Of a stretch of DNA of 64,000 nt, positions 38,001-47,000 are shown one piece after another. Origin of the DNA: Tolypeutes matacus (taxonomy: Eukaryota > Chordata > Mammalia > Cingulata > Chlamyphoridae); assembly GCA_026826555.1 (NCBI GenBank), contig JAKSZT010053887.1:60967247-61031246 (forward strand), given 5' to 3'. Position numbers and translations under genes: made by a program. How positions within the stretch are numbered: the stretch's first letter is position 1; every line of letters begins with the position of its first letter. Under the pieces are notes generated by a model that ran no database searches, had not been told where the DNA came from, and saw only the letters and a program-made list of their open reading frames with translations.

Positions 38001-41000
38001 TTCCCAAAATAGATATTAGATTGTGCTTGTAAACTGGTCTGTTCCTCTGGGCGTATTGTATTAGACTCAAAGGTTTCACTTTTACTTTATTAAATCATGA
38101 TTAGGGCTTTTATTTGACTACGTCATTAGGGATACTTGGTTTGAGTCCCCACCTACGTCTAGCCTACAGCTGTGGGCTATAGAAACGGATACTCAATCAA
38201 AGACAGGGAAAGAAATACACAGAGAAGGAGAACACAGAGAATTGAGTTTTGACACTGGAGTCCCAGGAAGAGAGCCAAGCCATTTGCCTGAGAGTTTATA
38301 GCTGGCCTTGTGGAGATGGCAGAGCAGCTGAGCCCAGAATGAGATAAGCCCTAGGAAGAGAGATGAGCCTTATGCCAGCCTACAGCTGAGTTTGGAAGAA
38401 GCTGGGACCATGGAGCCTTAAGAGGAAGAGGAAAGCTGAACTCTCGCAGAGACCGGCAGCCATTTGCTCCAATACATGGCAACAGATTTTGGTGAGAGAA
38501 GTAACTTATCTTTCATTGCATTTTGACTGTGAACTTCTACCTCAAATAAATACCCTTTATAAAAGCCAACAGACTTCTGGTACTCTGCATCAGCACCCCT
38601 TTGGATGACTAATACACTGGGCATCCCTTGTATGTGATGATTTACTTCTCCCTTGCTGCTTTCAGAATTTTCTCTTTATCTTTGACATTTGACATTCTGA
38701 GTAGTATGTGTCTTGGAGTAGGTCTTTTTGGATTTATTCTGATTGGGGTATGCTGCACTTCTTGGACATTTAAGTTCATTTCTTTCAGGGGAGTTGGGGA
38801 ATTTTCAGGTATTGTTTCCTCAAATACTCTTTCTGCCCTTTTTCTCCTCTTCTCCTTCTAGAACTCCCATGACATGTTGTTTCGTTTCATGTTTTTTTTT
38901 TTTTTTTTTTTTATTTATTTATTCATTTATCCCCCCCTTGCTGCTTGTGCTCACTGGGTCAGCTAACCACGCCGTGCGGGCGGGCTTGCCCTCACCAGGA
39001 AGCCCCAGGAACCGAACCCGGGGCCTCCCATATGGTAAACGGGAGCCCTACTGATTGAGCCACAGCCGCTTCCCTGTTTCATGTTGTCATTCAACTCCCT
39101 GAGCCCTTGCTCACTTTTCTCCATTCTTTTCTGTTCTTTTCTCTTCAATTTCAGTTGTTCTGTATGCACTATTACTTATTCTTTCTTGTATCATTTCAAG
39201 TCTGCTGTTGTATTCCTCTCAAGTGTTTTGATTTCACTTACTATGTCTTTTCATTCTCATAAGCTCTGTTACTTTTCTATTCAGGGTTTCAGATTCTTTG
39301 TGCTCGCTCAATGTCTTCTTGATGTTATCTTTTTAGCCATATTGTCTTTAAACTCATTTTGATTTTGGACATTTGTGTACATCTTGTTGATTATTTTCTC
39401 AAATTCTGCATCTCTTCCTGGCCTTTGATATATTCCTTTTCTTGGGCCATATCTTCCATTTTCTTAGTATGGCTCATAATTTTTTGGTGTCTAGCCATCT
39501 GATTAGGATGGTAGTTTACTCAGATGCTCAATTTCTCTTATCTTTTGTAGGGATTTAGTGGTGGGAAGCTGTGTGTTACTGCATTTTGTTTGTTTGCTTT
39601 GAGGTACCAGGGCCGGGGATTGAACCCGGGATCTTGTAAGTGCGAAGCTAGCGCTCAACCATTGAGCCACATCAGCTCCCCTGAATTGGTTTTTTCATTT
39701 GTTTGCTTGTTTTTTGTCTTTGTTTTTAGGAGGCACTAGGAACCAAACCCAGGACCTCCCATGTGGTAAGCAGGCACTCACCTGCTTGAGCCACATCCAT
39801 GCTGTACTGCTGCTCTTTGATTCTTGGTTCAACCTGGATCGTTAGGATTGTCTGTTAGTTGCTCAAAACTGGGCTTCCAACCCAATAATGGGTTGCAGAC
39901 CCATTTCCTAAGGCCTTGGAGAGGGCAGCTGTAAAGGCCAGAAAAAGCTTATTTACTTTTAATATCCTCACATGCACTTCCTTGGTCCATCAGCAGATGG
40001 CGCTCTTTAGCAGCCCTCTCAGTTCAATGACTTGTCGGAGTGTGTTTGCTGCAACACAGACTAGATCAATGTGATATAGGTTCCTGTGTGGAAGCTAAGA
40101 GCCTTGTAATTCAAACTTTCTCATAGTTCTCTAGCCTTTGCTGGCAGCCCACTCCCTTTTCCTGGGTAGGAAATAATTTCACTCCCCTCTGCATCCTCAA
40201 CAGTCAGTCCCGGCTAGTAGAGAGGGAGATTGAGAGTCGGATCTCTTTAGACCCAAGTCTCCTTAGTCCCGAGCTGGCTCCCAAGGCATACAATGGCGTG
40301 GACTAGCTCATGGGATACAGCAGACCAAATTTGTGGGTCAAAAGCAGAGTCAGCCTTAGGCTGTGTCCCTCTCTCCCCTTTTCCTAGGGCAGTGGATCTC
40401 TGAGGCCCCCTTTGTCTGTAGCTGCCCCAGAGGCTTGAGAATTCAAAAGTGTCTTTAGTGTGAGAGAGAGTGCAGGCAGTAGCAGCTGCTGGTTTTAAGT
40501 CACAATTTTGCCATCACTATTCTTTTTCTTTGCCCCTCTCTCTTTTGGGCGGTGTCCAGCCTTTGCCTGGTATCCTAAACCCTAGGAGATTTTTTCCCCA
40601 GGCCGTTTCAGCCTGTTCTCTAGCTATTTTTCTGGGAGAGAAGAGTCCTGTGTCTTTCTAGTCCACCATCTTCCCAGAAGTCTAAATGTGATTTTAAATG
40701 TTTGTTTAAGTAGCAAACATCTTTTTTTTTTTTCTCATAAACTCAAGTTCTGAGTGAATAAATCTGTGAAGGACAAAGTCTTAAGATGAAAGGATAAATG
40801 GTTAAAGTTTTAAAGGCCCAGATATCAGAGACCAGTATGAACTGTTTTATTGTTCATTTGTTTGGGGTGTTGTGGTTTGTTAAATTGACTGAACCATTAC
40901 ATCTTTGAAGTCATGAGTAATAATGGCAAAATGTATATGAATGGCAGGGTGGCAGGTATGGACTTGATCCTATAGGTAAGCTGCATGTTGAAGACAGAAA

Positions 41001-44000
41001 GAGGAGTAAAAACACAGTTCCTACTTTCAAGGCTTCTCCCTGCTCCTTTTTTGTGTGGATTTCTTCTCCCATCGGTTTTTAAAAACCAAGGAATAAAAAC
41101 TTATTTTAGTATTAATCTAAAAACCTCCACAAAGGCATATCTCCTAAAAGGAAAAGAAAAACATTCAAAGCACTTTAAAGTATCTACCTCACTGTTCCCC
41201 CTTAGTATGACTAATTGAGAATTAAGCATATTTTAATATACTATTTTTCAAACTCAGATAGGTATTTTTGTATTCTTTGCTTACATAGATCTCTCCCTTT
41301 GAATTCTCTGCACTTTCCTGTATCAAAAATTTTAGAATTTTATATCATGTTAATTGTTGCATGTACATAAATCTAATCTGTTTAACAAGATACCCAGAAT
41401 CCTCAAATACAAGAACCTATCCAAAAATTATTTAAAAAATCAAAGTAGGCACCCAGTAAATTGTTTTATGCATGATTCATTCACTCAATAAATATTTGAG
41501 TTCAACCAGACAAGATACAATGGTAGGTGCTAGAAATATAAAGTCAAACAATTAAGCACATGGCCCTTATCTTAAAGAAGCTTTCAGTCTACATAGAGGG
41601 AGAACAACAAGTGTAATTAAGAGTCCAGAGAGTTTTGGAAAATGTGTGCCAATTGTATACTATGGACCATGGTTGGTGGTAGAAGTCTGATATTATCTCA
41701 TAATCTATAACAAATGTCCCACCACGATGTGGTGTGTTGATAAAGGAGTGTTGTATGGGATTCTACACATGCATGATTGTTTTTGGAAGTTCACAACTTC
41801 TGTAATAAAAATATATTTAAAAAAATAATAGGGTGGATTGGAGGCAAAATACACCAAATATACGATATAGACTATAGTAAGTAGTAAGATTTTGATGATA
41901 TTCTTTCATAATTTTTTTTTTATTATTATTATGGGTAAAAATCAAAATTCTCACAATACATACAAACATTTGTAAAATGATATATAAATATATATGCATA
42001 TATGTGTATTTGCTTACAAAAATGTTATTTATATATATATATATATACATATATTTTAAGAGGTGCTTAGATTACCTAAAATGTCTCACAACAATGCAAG
42101 GTTGTTGGTGGTGGGTTGATGTATGGGATCCCTGTATGATGTTATGATTGTTTGTTTTGTAAGTTCACAACTTTTACTATACACTTTATTGTTTATGTAT
42201 GTTTACGTATGAGTAATGTACTTCAATAAATTTTTTAATTAAAAAAAAAAAAAAAAAGAGTCCGGAGATTGAGATACTTGGGGTGCCATGAGAGCAACCT
42301 CAAATCAAAGCCAAGGGAAGTGGGGTGGCAGAGAAGCTTCTCAGATTGAGGACGTAATAGATTTGAAGGCTAAATCAAGAAAATTTTGGATTAAAGCCCT
42401 GAGGAAATAAATATGTTAAAGTAGATAAAATTACATTAGAAATCCATCCCTCTTTTAAATATGTTGAGTGGTATAACTCCCAAGTCCATCTGAGAACAGT
42501 TATTAAAAGCCCAAGAACAAACTGTTGGAAAACTCCAAAAATTACTGGCCACAATCAAGTAGTTGCAAGGAAAGAGTTGCAATTTGGTGAGACTGTAGTT
42601 AGAAAATTTATTTGCAGATTGAGAGGCACAGGTTTCTGTGGCAGTTAACTCCCTATGTATACCAGTTATATAAACTTATAATCATCTGGGATAGAAAACT
42701 AGTGTTATCTTTATAGCAATTTCTCTTATATGCCATGTAGATCGTGTAATTTTCACATTTTTAATTAATCATGTAGCTTTTTTTTTTTACACCGGGAGGT
42801 CCCGGGGATCGAACCCGGGTCTCTCCATGTGGGAGACGGACACCCAACCAATTGAGCCACATCCAACCCCCAATCATGTAGCTTTTTAAAAAATCATGTA
42901 GCTTTTAAAATAGTATTTAAACACACACACACACACACTTGGTTTTAAGAGGGGAAAAAAAGGCCCAGGGTCTCTTTCTCAGGCGCAGGCCCTAGCTCTC
43001 AGCCTGGTGCTTCTCTGCAGCCAGCTAAGCACTAGTCTTGCTTTCTGTTCCTCTCTAAGGCAGCCACCACTCTATCCTGAGGGTTCCATCCCTCTCTTAA
43101 AATGGCTATGTAGTGGATCCTCTTGTGCTTCCCCATACTTTGCTGTTTCCAAAGATAAGCATATTCTATTTAAGGGTTTTACTGTTCATTACCATGGTCG
43201 AATAGGGATAACAAAATAAAAAGCTCTAAGATAGTGGTTCTCATCCCTGGTTGTTCAATGGCATTATCTGGGGAACTTGTAAAAGTACTGATGCCAGGTA
43301 CAAATTAAACCAGAAGCTCAGGGAGAGGGGGAAAAAAAAAACCCTTTACCATTTCTAACATTAGTTCTCCCCCTTAATAAGGATGGTCCCTCTCTCAAGC
43401 TTATTGGCCGAAAAGTGCAATCAGGGCATAAAAACAAATATTTATTGAATATTTCCTCTGTGCCAGGTGTTAGGCAGAGCAATACTGGGAGTACCTAAGT
43501 GGTGAGTTTGAATTTTTATGATCCCGGACTACACAGTATCCTTTGGGCTTATCTTTTCCGGGTCAAAGGAATAATTTAAACAAATCAGATACAGAATTAT
43601 AGCATACTGGGCAGTAATTAAATGCTTTGCATTTTTCTATAGAACAGAACACTTATTTTGTACTAGGTACTTTTTATTTGTTAATTATCTGAGGAAGGTA
43701 TAATTTTACCTATTTTACAAAAAAGAAAATTGAGACTCAGCTAGATGAGAGAATTTGTCCTCAGTCATATAAGTAGTAAAAGGTAAAACTAGCATCTGGA
43801 CAGTTTTGATTATTATTGAGCTCATATATACTTTTTGCTGTTGCTATGTGGCTTCATATAACTTTTAGTATTTTTCAAAGCATTCATATAACAAAAGCAA
43901 ATGTAGTTACCCATGGTCATGATCTGCATTTTCAGTGACTATAAAACTTACTACATTTACAGCAATCATGCATGAGGACTTCTCTTTACTATAAAATACT

Positions 44001-47000
44001 TTGGCCCATTCATTTTAAGACATGCTTTGACTTTGTTAAAAACTTAAGATTCTTAGTACTCAAGTTCTCATTGAGGTTATATATGTTTTGTCTGGAAGCA
44101 GTAGACTGTGGTGGAACTTTTTAAAAAAAGAAGTCTTACAATGACCAGAAAACAATACTAAGGCAAGGCGTGGTTGGCTGACCCAGCGAGCACAAGCAGC
44201 AAGGGGGCGATAAATGAATAAATAAATAAAATCTTTAAAAAAACAACAACAACAACAAAAAAAAAACCCTTAAGAGTGGAAATCAAAAGCAAAGTTCAGG
44301 AACATATGGAGGGTGAAAGAAAGGTTCAGAGACTCTAGACAGCACAGTAATAGGGATGATTATATGCTTAACAACTGATGGAACCAATTTTTGGATTTTT
44401 TTCCCCTTCTGAAATGACTGTTGGGTTGTTTTTTTAAACCAAATTGGGAAGCAGCTGTGGCTCAATTGGTTGGGCTCCTGTTTACCATATGGGAGGCCCC
44501 GGGTTCGATTCCCGGGGGACCTCCTAGTGAAGGCAAGCTGGCCTGCACGGCGTGGTGAGCTGATGCAGCAAGATGACTCAACAAAGGGAGACAAGCAGAC
44601 CCAGAAAAACACCAAAAGCAAATGGACACAGCAAGCATAAGCAGCAAGGGGGGAATAAATAAATAAATGAAAATAAAATCCTTAAAAAAAAACCCAAAAA
44701 ACCGAATTAACCAGGCTCCTTCATATCACTTAGTGATTGCATTTTACAAGTGCCTCCTATTGGTTTCTAAGAGGGTAAAGATACCATTTGTAGTGAAGAT
44801 GATTTTTTCTTTAAGACAGGTCAATGCAAATTGTAGATGAATAATCTTAGCCAATATAATCTTTTTAAAAAGCTAACTTAAATGACTTAGCATATGTTTG
44901 GAATAAACATGTACTACATCACAGTTAGAAACAAGATTTTTATTTATTTTTAGGAAGAGTCTACAGTCCATATAGGCCACATGTTAAAAGAAAATCACTG
45001 CCTTGTTGAACTACATGTGTGTAAGCATGATATAAAAAATTATGGTATGAAACAGTTATGTGATGCACTGTATCTGAACAATAGCCTACGCTACCTTGAT
45101 GTCAGCTGGTAAGTGATAATTTACACATTAAGTAATTCAAGAGTTAAGTAACGGCAGTAATTTATAAATATTCATATAGCACATAAGATACTTTGTTAGG
45201 CACTAATCTCAACAATTAGAAAATGCAACCGTTGTTATCCTTTTATCATAAACCTTAATATTTATTAATTTAGTTTATATTGATATTTTATTTCCTAATA
45301 ACTTGAATGAGCAATTTAGTTACATAAACCAGAATGGAAGGAATATTTTATGTCAAATTTTCATTAGCTTTTTTGGAAATCAGGTGATTAAGATAAAGCT
45401 TTACAAAAATAGGAAGTACTGTTTATTATTATGTAACAGTTTTCAAGCATTGTATCTCTATTAATAAAAGAACAATGGGAAGCAGCTGTGGCTCAATCAG
45501 TAGGGCTCCCGTTTACCAAATTACTCCTGGTGAAGGCAAGCCCGCCCGCATGGCGTGGTTAGCTGACCCAGTGAGCACAAGCAGCAAGGGGGGGATAAAT
45601 GAATAAATAAATAAAATCTTTAAAAAAAAAAAAAAAAAAAAAAAAAGAACAATACTTCATATTTTCAAATATAACTAAATATTTTTCTTTTCTCAGCAAT
45701 AAAATAACTCGTGATGGAATGGTGTATCTGGCTGATGTCCTGAAAAGCAATACTACCCTGGAAGTAATAGATCTTTCTTTTAACAGAATAGAAAACACAG
45801 GAGCCAACTATCTAAGTGAAAGTCTGGCTTCACATAACAGGACTCTTAAAGCGTTAGTATGATTTCATATTTAATCAAAATACTACTCTCAAACTACTTG
45901 TCTTTTAAGATTATGAAATATGAAAATTCAGTTTCCAAACTGATATGATTCTTAATAAGTTACGGTAACATTTTAATTTTTCCTATTTTTCAAAAGTTAT
46001 GCCTTTAAAAATTAGGCTGATTTTAGTTATGATCACTACTTAAAATGAGAAATTATTATTGTTTGTACTATTTATACTGGACTTCAACAGAAAAATCATA
46101 TGCATTCAATGTGATCAAAACTTAAAAATAAGAATGAGTCAAAGAAGAAAATACAACTTGGATGACTTTTCCCTGAAAATATGTATCTATAATCCACCCA
46201 AATATTTACTGAATAACTAATGTAAAACAACAGACTGTTTTCAAAATGTAACTAATTGTATTAGGTACATGAAACATCCAATTAGAAAACTGTTCAGATT
46301 TTAGGTACTGCGTTGTCAATATTTTGACCACTACGTTAAAAAGTATTGAAGAATCATGCTAAGACTTTACACAAAATGTTTGTTATAAAAGTTGCTAACA
46401 TATACATTTTCTCTTTGTGGGACCACTGTTTTCCACAATTACTACTTTTTGTTTTTCCATAGGTTGTCAGTAGTTAGCAACAACATTGAGGGAGAAGGAC
46501 TTGTTGCACTTTCACAATCAATGGAAACAAATCCCACACTCACTAACATCTACATTTGGGGAAACAAATTTGATGAGGCTACATGTGTGGTAAGTTTTTT
46601 TCTCACTGAAGCTTTGTATGGATCCTCTCTATATAACATCAGATGTTATTCACAGCTTAGAAAGGTGCCTTAGAAATAGTTACAAGGTATAATGAAACAC
46701 TGGTTTGATAATTTTTAACTTAAATCCTAAAAAAATAGCATAGAAAGTTTTGTGGTTGAAATAGCAAAAGATATCAAGTACCAGATTAGCATAAAGATCA
46801 CTGAATTACACAGTTCCAATTCTTCCAAAGTTGAAAAGGCTATTCACAATTGTTTATTTGTTCTAATTTTTTTTTTTTTTTTTTTACCGGGAGGTCCCGG
46901 GGATCGAACCCGAGTCCCTCCATATGGGAGATGGATGCCCAACCAGTTGAGCTACATCCGACCCCATATTTGCTCTAATTTTGATGTGGCAACATTTCCA

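Larger units (their letters stand above)
33210..40681 (-). mobile_element. Long antisense L1 with perfect 16-base target duplication
   Basis: Read on the - strand, the 5' end is at 40681 ('cttctgggaagatggtggac'). The 5' UTR reaches to about 39400, ORF1 remnants lie about 39370-37800, ORF2 endonuclease about 37760-36900 ([20 protein letters not shown]), RT about 36400-35300, and the C-terminal part and 3' UTR run to about 33210. Frames are broken. ctaaatgtgattttaa occurs at 33194-33209 and 40682-40697 exactly. A MaLR solo LTR and several SINEs have inserted later. Confidence 0.88.
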
